Position numbers and translations under genes: made by a program. From contig NZ_BOOP01000038.1 of NCBI RefSeq assembly GCF_016863295.1, forward strand, positions 1 to 37,488: a DNA stretch of 37,488 nt, read 5' to 3'. The notes beneath the pieces are model-generated. The model was not told the origin of the DNA and made no database searches. It worked only from the letters and a program-made list of their open reading frames with translations. Of this stretch, positions 26,410-34,234 are shown piece after piece (the first letter of the stretch is position 1; each line of letters starts with the position of its first letter). Origin of the DNA: Planotetraspora phitsanulokensis (GTDB taxonomy: Bacteria; Actinomycetota; Actinomycetes; Streptosporangiales; Streptosporangiaceae).

Positions 26410-27588
26410 TCACGCGGCCCCGGCCATTCGCAGTGGGATGTCGGTGCTGGGCGGGGCGCCGAAGCGGCTCGCGAGGTCGGCGGGCAACTGGCGGGCGAGC
26501 CCGGCCAGGTGGGCGGCGACCTGCGCGACCTCGTCGGCGGTGTGCGGCTTGGCGCGCGACCGGACCAGGAGCAGATCGCGGCCCTCGATCCGCCAGCCGA
26601 CCAGCCCGAACGCCACCGTGGCCGAGCGGACCTGCGGCGTCAGCAGCGCCTGCCCGAACGCGGCGTCGGCGGTCTCGGCGCGCAGGTCGTCAGGCGTCGC
26701 GGACGGGACGCCGCTCGCGAACGCGGAGAACAGACCGTCGATCCCGCTCCCCCGCGCCGACAGCACCTGGACGCGTGGGTAGGCGACCGGCAGGTGGACG
26801 GCCCAGTACGTCCGGCGTGTCTCCGGCCCGCCCGGCTCGCTGTCGAACGCGGTGAACGGCAGTCCCTCCACCTCACCTCCGAGGATCCCGAACGGGCCTA
26901 TCGTGAAGGCCTTCTTGCCGAACAGGTCCCGCCAGCGCAGCGTGAGGTCACCGCCACTGTTCTTGTAGAGCCAGCCGCGTCCCGCGGCGAACTCCCTGCG
27001 GTCGGCGACGCTGCGCAGTTGCCGCCGCGAACCGATCCTGACGTAGACCATCAGCGCGACGAGCAGGGCTCCGCCGAACATCAGCCAGCCGTACAGCGCA
27101 GAGGTCAACTGGCCGACCGCGATCGACCCGATCACGAGCATCACCAGCGTGTAGCCGAGGGCCAAGTCGCTCACCGGGCCCAGGCGGCGCTCCTTGTCGA
27201 GGAGTCCGTAGGCCACCAGCGCCGCTACCGGGACGCCGACGAACATCAGCCAGCCGTACAGCGGAGAGGTCAGCTGGCCGAGCGCGATCGATCCGATGAT
27301 CAGTGCGAACACCAACTGAGGGACGAACCCGTACTGCACCGGCTGGTCGAAGTAGGTGTGCTCGTCGTGCCACCTACGCCCGGAAGGCGTCCGCTTGGAG
27401 TTGAGCGCCAGTCCGAGCAGCCAGTGCAGCGGCGCCAGGAGCACCATCAGGCCCGCCCCGGTCAGAAACGCGACCTGGATGTCGTCGCCTCCCGTGAGGG
27501 CCCACCCGGCGCCCACGCCGCCGAAGAACAAGGCGATCAAGAGCAGCGGCGACAGGCATCCGAACCCCGTCCACCTCATGAAGATCAC
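26410..27588 (-). CDS. Multi-pass membrane protein with internal duplication
   Basis: A 392-aa protein of unknown function. About six membrane helices fill residues 10-185, and a soluble C-terminal domain (about 195-392) contains TYWAVHLPVAYPRVQVLSARG and ends LRMAGAA. Helices in the second half come from a tandem duplication: IGSIALGQLTSPLYGWLMF recurs 55 residues later as IGSIAVGQLTSALYGWLMF. The start is GTG 27588 behind GGAGGG. The soluble part recalls DUF3137-like membrane-associated domains, but I am not certain. It converges on rclA. Confidence 0.85.
   Translation of the reverse strand: MIFMRWTGFGCLSPLLLIALFFGGVGAGWALTGGDDIQVAFLTGAGLMVLLAPLHWLLGLALNSKRTPSGRRWHDEHTYFDQPVQYGFVPQLVFALIIGSIALGQLTSPLYGWLMFVGVPVAALVAYGLLDKERRLGPVSDLALGYTLVMLVIGSIAVGQLTSALYGWLMFGGALLVALMVYVRIGSRRQLRSVADRREFAAGRGWLYKNSGGDLTLRWRDLFGKKAFTIGPFGILGGEVEGLPFTAFDSEPGGPETRRTYWAVHLPVAYPRVQVLSARGSGIDGLFSAFASGVPSATPDDLRAETADAAFGQALLTPQVRSATVAFGLVGWRIEGRDLLLVRSRAKPHTADEVAQVAAHLAGLARQLPADLASRFGAPPSTDIPLRMAGAA
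27075..27305 (-). repeat. In-frame tandem duplication inside the membrane-protein gene
   Basis: The copies beginning at 27075 and 27240 are 165 bp apart (55 codons). The first 58 bases differ at only 4 positions, so the duplication is recent or under homogenisation. Confidence 0.85.
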
Positions 27589-27765
27589 GGCTCAGCCCTC
27601 CGGGGGGAGATCGTTCCGGCCAGCGATCATACTGATGGACGATCCCGTGACTCACGCCTTTCCGGCAAACCATCACACTCGTGGAGATCGTCGACCTTCG
27701 GCCCGTGGAACCATGCGACGACCGACGATCATCGCGTGCTCTCCATCGCCGCCCCTTCCGAATTT

Positions 27766-27806
27766 GATTGACGCGTCAACCATATGCTAATGATTGACGC
27801 GTCAAC
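27766..27806. promoter_or_regulatory. Two identical 15-bp palindromic operators before marR
   Basis: GATTGACGCGTCAAC occurs at 27766-27780 and again at 27792-27806, each with the perfect 12-bp palindrome TTGACGCGTCAA, centres 26 bp apart. The second copy ends 17 bp before the marR ATG. The rest of the 235-bp gap from 27589 shows nothing else. Confidence 0.8.
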
Positions 27807-27823
27807 GAAATGAGGTGCGGACC

Positions 27824-28342
27824 ATGAGAGACGGCGACCGCGTCACCCGTGCGGCGGCGCGGCGGCGGATGTCGGTGGGAGAGCTCGCGATCTGGCGATC
27901 ACTGGTCGACACGACCGCCGAGCTGCGCAGAATCCTGGGCGCGCAGTTGCTGCGGGATTCCGGCCTCTCTCCGGCCGACTACGCCGTGCTGCTGGCGTTG
28001 AGCGAGGCGCACGGCAGCCGACTGCGGTCGTCGGAGCTCGCGGCGGTCATCGACTGGGAGCGAAGCCGGCTGTCCCATCACCTCGGGCGGATGGAGAGGC
28101 GCGGCCTGATCCGCCGTGATGACTGCTCCACCGACAGCCGTGGTGCCGAGGTGTCGCTCACGGAGGACGGAGCCGGGATGTTCCGCGGTGCGACCGCACC
28201 TCACGCGCTGGCCATCAAGCGGAACTTCGCCGACGCCCTGACGCCGGAGCAGTTCGAGGCGCTCGCCGACATCCTGCGGACCCTGCAGAACCACCTTCGC
28301 CCGGAACAGACCGCCACCAGCCGAGAGGATCTCCATGTCTGA
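27824..28342 (+). CDS. MarR-family transcriptional regulator
   Basis: A 172-aa winged-helix regulator: SPADYAVLLALSEAHGSRLRSSELAAVIDWERSRLSHHLGRMERRGLI, then the wing CSTDSRGAEVSLTEDG. GAGGTG lies 9 nt before ATG 27824; an upstream in-frame codon would fall in the operators. Its stop overlaps the next gene by 8 bp, so it heads an operon with two oxidoreductases, probably autorepressed through the paired palindromes. Confidence 0.92.
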   Translation: MRDGDRVTRAAARRRMSVGELAIWRSLVDTTAELRRILGAQLLRDSGLSPADYAVLLALSEAHGSRLRSSELAAVIDWERSRLSHHLGRMERRGLIRRDDCSTDSRGAEVSLTEDGAGMFRGATAPHALAIKRNFADALTPEQFEALADILRTLQNHLRPEQTATSREDLHV

Positions 28343-28991
28343 CAGTGCCGTTCCGTCACCGCGCATCGCCGTGCTCGGCGCCGGGCACGTCGGCCCGGTG
28401 ATCGCACGGGTCGCGGTCGAGGCCGGGTACCACGTGACGATCTCGGCCTCCGGCGACCCCGAGAAGATCGCGCTCATCAGCCGGATCCTCGTGCCGGGAG
28501 CCGAACCCCGCTGGGCGGCCGAGGCGGTCGCCGACGCCGACATCGTGGTGCTGGCGATCCCGCTGCACAAGTTCGCGACCTTCGACCCGGCGCTGGTGGC
28601 CGGAAAGCTGGTCGTCGACACGATGAACTACTGGCCGCCCACCGACGGCGTTCAGGCGATGTTCGAAGACCGCCGGTACGGCAGCAGCGAGATCGTTCAG
28701 CACCGGCTCGCCCAGTCGACGATCGTCAAGACCTTCAACCACACCGGCTACCACGAGGTCGAAGAGGAACGACGGCCCGCGGGTGCGCCGGACCGCCGCG
28801 CGCTCGGCGTGGCCGGCGACGACGCGGGCGCCGTGGACCTCGTGGCGGAGGTCGTCGAGCGCATCGGCTACGACGCCGTCCGGCTGCGCGGCCTGAGCAA
28901 CGGCCGGCTGTTCGAACCCGGCGGCCCCGTCTTCGGCGCGTCGCTGCGCCGCGACGCGTTCGAGCGGGCCGTCTCCGTCGAAGCCGCCTGA
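28335..28991 (+). CDS. F420/NADP-type Rossmann oxidoreductase
   Basis: A 218-aa protein of the NADP-oxidoreductase, coenzyme F420-dependent (NAD-binding) family. The N-terminal dinucleotide loop is IAVLGAGHVGPVIARVAVEAGY, followed by VVLAIPLHKF and LVVDTMNYWPP. Known members transfer hydride between NADPH and F420 or act as small reductases. Without the cofactor pocket worked out, the cofactor is uncertain. It overlaps marR by 8 bp and lies 48 bp before the luciferase-like gene, which suggests that it supplies reduced cofactor to that enzyme. Confidence 0.85.
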   Translation: MSDSAVPSPRIAVLGAGHVGPVIARVAVEAGYHVTISASGDPEKIALISRILVPGAEPRWAAEAVADADIVVLAIPLHKFATFDPALVAGKLVVDTMNYWPPTDGVQAMFEDRRYGSSEIVQHRLAQSTIVKTFNHTGYHEVEEERRPAGAPDRRALGVAGDDAGAVDLVAEVVERIGYDAVRLRGLSNGRLFEPGGPVFGASLRRDAFERAVSVEAA

Positions 28992-29039
28992 CGGATTACC
29001 CCTTCCCTTTTTCCTCACCATCAGACGAAGAGACTCGAC

Positions 29040-30122
29040 GTGACCACGACACCGTCATCCGACGTACAGACCACCGCGGGCGAACCCGCGATGTTCCCCC
29101 TCGTCCTCGGGCTGGACACCTTCGGCGACCTGACCCACGACAAAGACGACCACCCGCTCTCACACGCCCAGACGATCAGGAACGTCGTCGAAGAGGGCGT
29201 CCTCGCCGACCAGGTCGGCGTGGACTTCTTCGGAATCGGCGAGCACCACACCGACGACTTCCCGATGCCCGCGGGCGACGTGGTCCTCGGCGCGATCGCC
29301 GCGCGCACGACCCGGATCCGCCTTGGATCGGCGGTCACGGTGCTGAGCTCGGACGATCCCGTCCGGGTGTTCCAGCGCTACTCGACGCTTAACGCCATCT
29401 CCGGCGGCAGGGCGGAGGTCGTCCTCGGACGGGGCTCCAGCATCGACTCGTTCCCGCTCTTCGGTTACGACCTGTCCGACTACGAGAGCCTCTTCGAGGA
29501 GAAGGCCGAGCTGTTCGCCGAGCTGCTCAAGGGCGGACCGGTCACCTGGCAGGGCACGATGCGCGCCCCGCTCCGCGACCAGGACGTCGTGCCGCACACC
29601 GAGTCAGGGCCGTTCCCCGCGTGGATCGGCGTCGGCGGCAGCCCCCAGTCGGTCGTCCGCGCCGCGCGTCACGGATTTTCACTGATGCTCGCGATCATCG
29701 GCGGATCCCCGGCGCGTTTCGCGCCGTTCTCCCAGCTCTTCCAGCAGGCGCTGGAGAAGTTCGGACGCGCCCCGCTGCCCGTCGGCGTGCACTCCCCCGG
29801 GCACGTCGCCGCGACGGACGAGCAGGCCCGTGACGAGTTCTGGCCGCGCTACCTGGAGGTCATCCGCAACGTCAGCAAGACCCGCGGGTTCGCCGTCCCG
29901 AGCAAGCAGTCGTTCCTCCGCGAGATCGGGCCCCACGGGGCGCTCTACGTCGGGTCGCCGGAGACGGTCGCACAGAAGATCGCGGCCAACCTCACCGCGC
30001 TCGGCGCGAACCGCTTCGACCTCAAGTACGCCATGGGCGGCCTCCCGCATGAGGCGCTGATGACCAACATCGAGCTCTACGGCACGCAGGTCATCCCGCG
30101 TGTCCGCGAACTCCTGGCGTGA
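29040..30122 (+). CDS. Luciferase-like (LLM) flavin-dependent oxidoreductase
   Basis: A 360-aa TIM-barrel enzyme of the bacterial luciferase-like family, using FMN or F420. Family motifs: FFGIGEHHTDDFPMPAG, TRIRLGSAVTVLSSDDPVRVFQRYSTLNAISGGRAEVVLGRGSS, AWIGVGGSPQSVVRAARHG and YVGSPETVAQKI. Start GTG 29040. As third gene of the marR operon it is probably the main catalytic output, possibly an oxidoreductase or monooxygenase for a small xenobiotic sensed by the MarR protein. Substrate unknown. Confidence 0.92.
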   Translation: MTTTPSSDVQTTAGEPAMFPLVLGLDTFGDLTHDKDDHPLSHAQTIRNVVEEGVLADQVGVDFFGIGEHHTDDFPMPAGDVVLGAIAARTTRIRLGSAVTVLSSDDPVRVFQRYSTLNAISGGRAEVVLGRGSSIDSFPLFGYDLSDYESLFEEKAELFAELLKGGPVTWQGTMRAPLRDQDVVPHTESGPFPAWIGVGGSPQSVVRAARHGFSLMLAIIGGSPARFAPFSQLFQQALEKFGRAPLPVGVHSPGHVAATDEQARDEFWPRYLEVIRNVSKTRGFAVPSKQSFLREIGPHGALYVGSPETVAQKIAANLTALGANRFDLKYAMGGLPHEALMTNIELYGTQVIPRVRELLA

Positions 30123-30124
30123 GG

Positions 30125-30144
30125 CGCCCCGCGACGACGGGGCG
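30125..30144 (+). terminator. Terminator hairpin after the LLM gene
   Basis: CGCCCCG and CGGGGCG pair around a 6-nt loop 2 nt after the stop codon. A second hairpin downstream can compete for the same strands. Confidence 0.55.
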
Positions 30145-30177
30145 TCCCGGCGAGCCCGGACTCTGATCGAGGCGGCG

Positions 30178-30195
30178 GCCCCGTCTTGACGGGGC
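30178..30195 (+). terminator. Second hairpin before the lipoprotein gene
   Basis: GCCCCGTC-TT-GACGGGGC has perfect 8-bp arms with a two-base loop. It shares the CGGGGC core with the preceding hairpin, so alternative pairing is possible. It could end the operon transcript or insulate the lipoprotein promoter. Confidence 0.45.
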
Positions 30196-30221
30196 GCGTG
30201 ACTGACGATCATCCTGGCGCC

Positions 30222-30635
30222 ATGCATCCGCGCCAGCTCGCGATCCTCGCCTCGTCTGCGGTCCTCACAGCCTCCCTGACAGCCTGCGGCGGCCCGAACC
30301 CCGCCGACACCTGCGCCGAGGCCTACACCATCCTGAAGGACGCGAAGATCGACCCCCAGGGGTGGGCGCTGAACCGCGGTGCCCCCGTCTCCGACACGGA
30401 GGGCAAGCAGAAGGTCGAAGCGCTCAATCGGGTCGCCGCGTTGGAGACCGACGACAAGGACCTCCAGACCAGCTTCGGCAATATCAAGAGCGGCGCTCAG
30501 AGTTACCAGGAGGAGCTGGACAGACTGGCGACCGAGCCGGGCCGCGAGCCGAACGTCCAGGCCATGGGGGCGGCCGTCGGGTTCTTCCTGATCTCGCTGA
30601 GCCAGCGATGCGACCAGAAGGGGTTCAAACCCTGA
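30222..30635 (+). CDS. Small putative lipoprotein
   Basis: A 137-aa exported protein. The signal peptide MHPRQLAILASSAVLTASLTAC ends in a lipobox (LTAC), with Cys22 as the lipidated residue. The mature part has three further cysteines or helices (NPADTCAEAYTILKDAKID, SYQEELDRLATEPG, FFLISLSQRCDQKGF) and reads as a helical surface protein. I do not recognise it. ATG 30222 is chosen over an in-frame start at 30186 because it begins the signal peptide. Confidence 0.8.
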   Translation: MHPRQLAILASSAVLTASLTACGGPNPADTCAEAYTILKDAKIDPQGWALNRGAPVSDTEGKQKVEALNRVAALETDDKDLQTSFGNIKSGAQSYQEELDRLATEPGREPNVQAMGAAVGFFLISLSQRCDQKGFKP

Positions 30636-30651
30636 TCGGCCGGCCATACCG

Positions 30652-30852
30652 TCGCTGGCCGACTCCGATCTCTGGCTCGAGCCGGATCTGCTCGACGACT
30701 TCGCCGCCGAATGCGAGATGCTGCTCGGCCATATCCCGGCGATCGCGGCTGAGACCGGTTGGCGGGACGACTACATCCGGCGCCGCCTCGGAAACATCAC
30801 TGACGCCCTCGGCCGTGCCCGCAGCGTCAACGGCGGTGTCGTCATCTGGTAA
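30652..30852 (+). pseudogene. Orphan coding fragment without a standard start
   Basis: An open frame of 66 codons with GC-rich third positions reads SLADSDLWLEPDLL, DDFAAECEMLLGHIPAIAAE, GWRDDYIRRRLGNITDALGR and ends VNGGVVIW before TAA. Upstream the frame lacks any ATG, GTG or TTG; only a CTG (30655) or an internal ATG (30718) could start it. It is most likely the C-terminal remnant of a deleted gene, or a small protein with an unusual start. Together with flanking non-coding sequence it fills the 344-bp gap before the next gene. Confidence 0.4.
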
Positions 30853-30988
30853 TGCCGGTTACCGGGTTTGCGAGAGGCGCCTGACGGCCAGAACATGCGC
30901 TCTCGTCGGCTGAATTCCGGGAAACGCGCATGAGGGGTGGGCACAAGTCCATGAAACCCTTCCTGCCGTCAGGGAAGAAATGGTGGGC

Positions 30989-31349
30989 ATGAGCGAAGAG
31001 AAGGCGCTGAACGTCGGTCCGTCGGGCATCGAGGTGACCTACGAGCGATTCGGCGACCACGTGGCACCGCCCGTGCTGCTACTGATGGGCGGCGGCGCGC
31101 AGATGATCAACTGGCCGGAGGGGTTCTGCGCCGAACTGGCCGGCCGCGGCCTCCAGGTCATCCGCTTCGACAACCGCGACACCGGACGGTCGACGCACTT
31201 CTCCCAGGCACCGGTGCCCGACCTGCAGGCGGCGCTGGCCGGTCATCGACGGCATGGGCCGCAGCCTGCCCCGTGCCCTGTGGCCCGAGTTCGCCTCGCG
31301 GATCGCAGACCTCGTCCGGCGCGCCGAAGAGGCCTCGCCCACCCGCTGA
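30989..31349 (+). pseudogene. Alpha/beta hydrolase destroyed by internal deletion
   Basis: The 5' part encodes the normal start of an alpha/beta hydrolase (YERFGDHVAPPVLLLMGGGAQ, then VIRFDNRDTGRSTHFSQAPV, DLQAALAG). At about 31235-31242 the frame shifts directly into the family's C-terminus, read in another frame (VIDGMGRSLPRALWPEF, ASRIADLVRRAEEASPTR, TGA at 31347). About 180 residues are missing, including the nucleophile-elbow serine and the acid. The catalytic-His motif GMGH reads GMGR. A second frame runs on to 31372 but is meaningless. ATG 30980 is an alternative start. Confidence 0.8.
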
Positions 31350-31427
31350 CCGCCTGCCCCCTCTCCCACTGACTCGTGCGACGAGGTCGGACCCCAGGCG
31401 ACGCCGCGGGGATCTCTCCTGCCGGGA

Positions 31428-31530
31428 CGACCGCATCCGGATCGCTCCTGACGGAGTGCCCCGCCGCCCCGGGGCGACCGCGTCCGGACGCCCCTGATGG
31501 AGTGCCCCCGCCCGGGCGACCGCGGCCGAG
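31428..31530. repeat. Imperfect tandem repeat of about 45 bp
   Basis: Unit 1 (31428-31474) begins CGACCGCATCCGG and contains CCTGACGGAGTGCCCC. Unit 2 (31475-31516) begins CGACCGCGTCCGG and contains CCTGATGGAGTGCCCC. A third partial unit starts CGACCGCGGCC at 31517. It fills most of the non-coding 31350-31655 interval together with the hairpin that follows. Confidence 0.6.
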
Positions 31531-31546
31531 GGCATTGGCCCTCCCT

Positions 31547-31591
31547 TTTCGTTTCTCACGGAAACGCGCGCGCCTTCCGTGAGAAACGAAA
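31547..31591. terminator. 17-bp-stem hairpin between converging transcripts
   Basis: TTTCGTTTCTCACGGAA and TTCCGTGAGAAACGAAA are perfect inverted copies around an 11-nt GC-alternating loop. The position, 65 bp past the stop of the minus-strand AAA+ gene and beyond the pseudogene, suggests a bidirectional terminator. Confidence 0.65.
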
Positions 31592-31655
31592 CCGGGGACA
31601 TACCGCACGCCTCTCGGAGCAAGGGCGACCATCGCCGCGCAGGTGCCAGGACGAG

Positions 31656-34217
31656 TCAGGAAGCCCCGCCGAGCCGCGGCAGGTCCTCCACCTCCAGGCG
31701 CATCAGCACCTCGGGCGTGGGGTCCTCCACCTCGGCGACCCGTTGCGCCTGGCGCTCGGTCATCTCCTGGAAGGCCTGCCGCGCCCACCGCCCGTTGCCG
31801 AAGCCGGGACCGCGCGGCATCCGCTCGAACTGCAGGGCCAGCTCCGCACGGGCCGCCTCGGTCAGCTCGTAGAGGTGCTCCCGCGCCTGGTGCTCGACGA
31901 TCGCGACCAGCTCGCCGGCGCCGTAGTCCTCGAAGAGCAGCGTGCGGTTGAAACGGGACGACAGGCCCGGGTTGGAGTCGATGAACCGGGCCATGTCGGC
32001 GGGGTAGCCCGCGACGATCACGACGACGTCGTCGCGGTGGTCCTCCATGAGCTTCACCAGCGTCGCGACGGCCTCCAGGCCGAAGTCGGTGCCGCCGCCC
32101 GCGGGCACCAGCGAATACGCCTCGTCGATGAACAGCACGCCGCCGAGCGCGCGGTTGAACGCGGCGGTCGTCTTGGGACCGGTGTGCCCGACGTACTCCC
32201 CCACCAGGGCGCTGCGGTCGACCTCCACGAGGTGCCCCCGGCGCAGCAGGTGCAGGGCCTTGAGGAGCCGGCCGTACAGACGGGCGACGGTGGTCTTGCC
32301 GGTCCCGGGATTGCCGGCGAAGACCAGGTGGCGGCTCAGCGGCGGCGCGGGAAGGCCCGCCTCCTCACGGCGCCGCACCGTCTGCATGAGCTTCACCAGC
32401 GACCCGACGTCCCGTTTGACGCCGTCGAGGCCCACCAGCCGTCCCAGTTCTCCGAGCAGGTCGTCGAGGTGCTCTTCCGGCCCGTCCGCCTCGTGGGGCT
32501 CCCCCGACGCCGACGGCACCGGCGGCGTGCCGGAGACGGACGGCAGGGAGGCGGCGGCCTGGGGCGGCGGCGCGCCGTCGCCGAACGAGCAGTCGTCGAA
32601 CACGGGGGCGGCGCCGTCCACGACGCCGGCCATCTCCGCGCAGTCGCGGACCCGGCAACGGCGGAAGACGGGGTCGGCCTTCGCCGCCACGTGCAGCGCG
32701 GGAAAGCCGGTCCGCACCACGTCGCACGAGGTGAACGTGCCGCCGGCACCCTCGGCGAGGTAGACGCCGTTCTTCGCCGGTCGTTCGATCCGCAGCCCGG
32801 TCACGGTGGGCCTGGCGTCCGTCCAGACCACGATGCCGCAGCCGGCGCAGTCCTCCACGGACCCGCCCTCCACCGTCGTCTCGGCGCGGGCGTCGACCAC
32901 GATGCCCGCCGCACCGGCGCGGGTGATGCGGTTGCCCGCCAGCGTCGCCCTGGCTCCCCCGGCGATCTCGACACCGGTGTGGCCGGTGCCGGTCACGGTG
33001 CAGTGCTCGGCGTGGGACCCGGCCGGGGACGCCACCCGGACGCCGGTGCCGCCGGCCGAGATCCGACACCCCCTCAGCGTCGCGGCGGACTGCTCGTCGA
33101 CGGTCACGCCGTCCATCGTGACCCCGGCGATTCCACAGTCGGTGAGTTCCGCACGGGCCGCGCCGGTGAGATGGACGCCGTGCTCGGCGCCGTCCCTGAC
33201 CCGGCAGTCGGACAACGCCGCGGTGGCCGATCCGCCGAGATGGACCGCGCTGTAGCCGGAGCGGTCGAGCCTGCAGTCCGTCATCTCGGCGCGCGCCGTG
33301 CCGGTGACCAGCAGGCCGTTGGCCGTCGCGTTCACCACCGTGCAGCCGCGGGCGACGAGCGCGCCCTCGTCCCGCACCACGAGTCCACTGGCGCCGGTCT
33401 GGGTGATCCGGCAGTTCACCAGGTCGGCCCGGGCGGACCCGGTGACGTGCACTCCCGCCTCCCCGGCCGCGTCGATCCGGGTGTCGTCCGCCGACACGCG
33501 TGAGCCGTCCTCGAGCAGCAGCCCTGAACGACCGGCGTGGTGAACGACGGAGTCGTCGAGCCGCAGGCGGGCCCGGCCGCGCAGCCGGATCCCCGAACCG
33601 GAGACGCCGTCGAGCCGCAGCCGTACGGCGTCGAGGCGGGCGGTGCCGGACAGGACGAGGCCGGTGCCGTCGACGGCGGCCACGACGGTGTCCTCGATCC
33701 GGGCCGCCGCCGCACCTGACAGGTGCACGGCCGCGAGCCGCGCGCCTTCCAGGCGGCAGTCGCGAAGCAGCACGGCGGCGGCCGGCCCCTGCTGCGCGGG
33801 ATCCCTCAGGTCCTCCTCTTCCGGAGGCTCACCGGCCGAGTGCTCCTCCGCGCCCCGGACCTCGATACGCCCGCCCCGCACCAGGCAGCCGGACATCACC
33901 AGGCCGGCGGCCGGGGCCACGCTGACCACGGCGTCGCCGGGGTCGCCCTCGATCACGAGATCGTGCGCGGCGCAGTCGGGGCCCTCCACCGTCAGGGCGG
34001 GACCGGCCTCCGCGGGCGCGGCCAGCGTCACGCTCCGCGCGCCGTGCTCGGCCACCAGCCTGACCCTGCGGCCGAGTGTCACCGCCTCGGCGTACCGGCC
34101 CGGGGAGATCAGCACCGTGTCCCCCGGGGCCGCCGCCCGTACGGCGTCGCCGATCGTGCGGTGCACGCCGCGGCCTTTCGGCCCGACCGCGTGGACGCGG
34201 CCCTGTTGAGTGAGCAT
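31656..34217 (-). CDS. Right-handed beta-helix protein fused to CbxX/CfqX-type AAA+ ATPase
   Basis: An 853-aa two-part protein. Residues about 10-555 form a pectate-lyase-like beta-helix with about twenty 22-24-residue coils of the pattern GVxVxGxARAxLxDCxI (for example GARATLAGNRITRAGAAGIV). After a Pro/Glu linker (about 560-600) comes a CbxX/EccA/SpoVK-type AAA+ domain: LDGVKRDVGSLVKL, Walker A GNPGTGKTT (635-643), Walker B VLFIDEAYSL (Asp698-Glu699), sensor VVIVAGYPADM and the arginine finger in NPGLSSRFN. ATG 34217 has AAGGA upstream. The gene begins 17 bp after the YD-repeat-like gene ends, so it is co-transcribed and probably acts on that protein. EccA-type ATPases serve type VII secretion; that role here is inference. 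Confidence 0.9.
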   Translation of the reverse strand: MLTQQGRVHAVGPKGRGVHRTIGDAVRAAAPGDTVLISPGRYAEAVTLGRRVRLVAEHGARSVTLAAPAEAGPALTVEGPDCAAHDLVIEGDPGDAVVSVAPAAGLVMSGCLVRGGRIEVRGAEEHSAGEPPEEEDLRDPAQQGPAAAVLLRDCRLEGARLAAVHLSGAAAARIEDTVVAAVDGTGLVLSGTARLDAVRLRLDGVSGSGIRLRGRARLRLDDSVVHHAGRSGLLLEDGSRVSADDTRIDAAGEAGVHVTGSARADLVNCRITQTGASGLVVRDEGALVARGCTVVNATANGLLVTGTARAEMTDCRLDRSGYSAVHLGGSATAALSDCRVRDGAEHGVHLTGAARAELTDCGIAGVTMDGVTVDEQSAATLRGCRISAGGTGVRVASPAGSHAEHCTVTGTGHTGVEIAGGARATLAGNRITRAGAAGIVVDARAETTVEGGSVEDCAGCGIVVWTDARPTVTGLRIERPAKNGVYLAEGAGGTFTSCDVVRTGFPALHVAAKADPVFRRCRVRDCAEMAGVVDGAAPVFDDCSFGDGAPPPQAAASLPSVSGTPPVPSASGEPHEADGPEEHLDDLLGELGRLVGLDGVKRDVGSLVKLMQTVRRREEAGLPAPPLSRHLVFAGNPGTGKTTVARLYGRLLKALHLLRRGHLVEVDRSALVGEYVGHTGPKTTAAFNRALGGVLFIDEAYSLVPAGGGTDFGLEAVATLVKLMEDHRDDVVVIVAGYPADMARFIDSNPGLSSRFNRTLLFEDYGAGELVAIVEHQAREHLYELTEAARAELALQFERMPRGPGFGNGRWARQAFQEMTERQAQRVAEVEDPTPEVLMRLEVEDLPRLGGAS

Positions 34218-34234
34218 GAAGATTTCCTTGGACG

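Noticed and set aside
31243-31788. 181-codon minus-strand open frame over the tandem repeat
   Set aside because: Gly/Ala/Arg low-complexity shadow that crosses a hairpin, a pseudogene and a real stop region.
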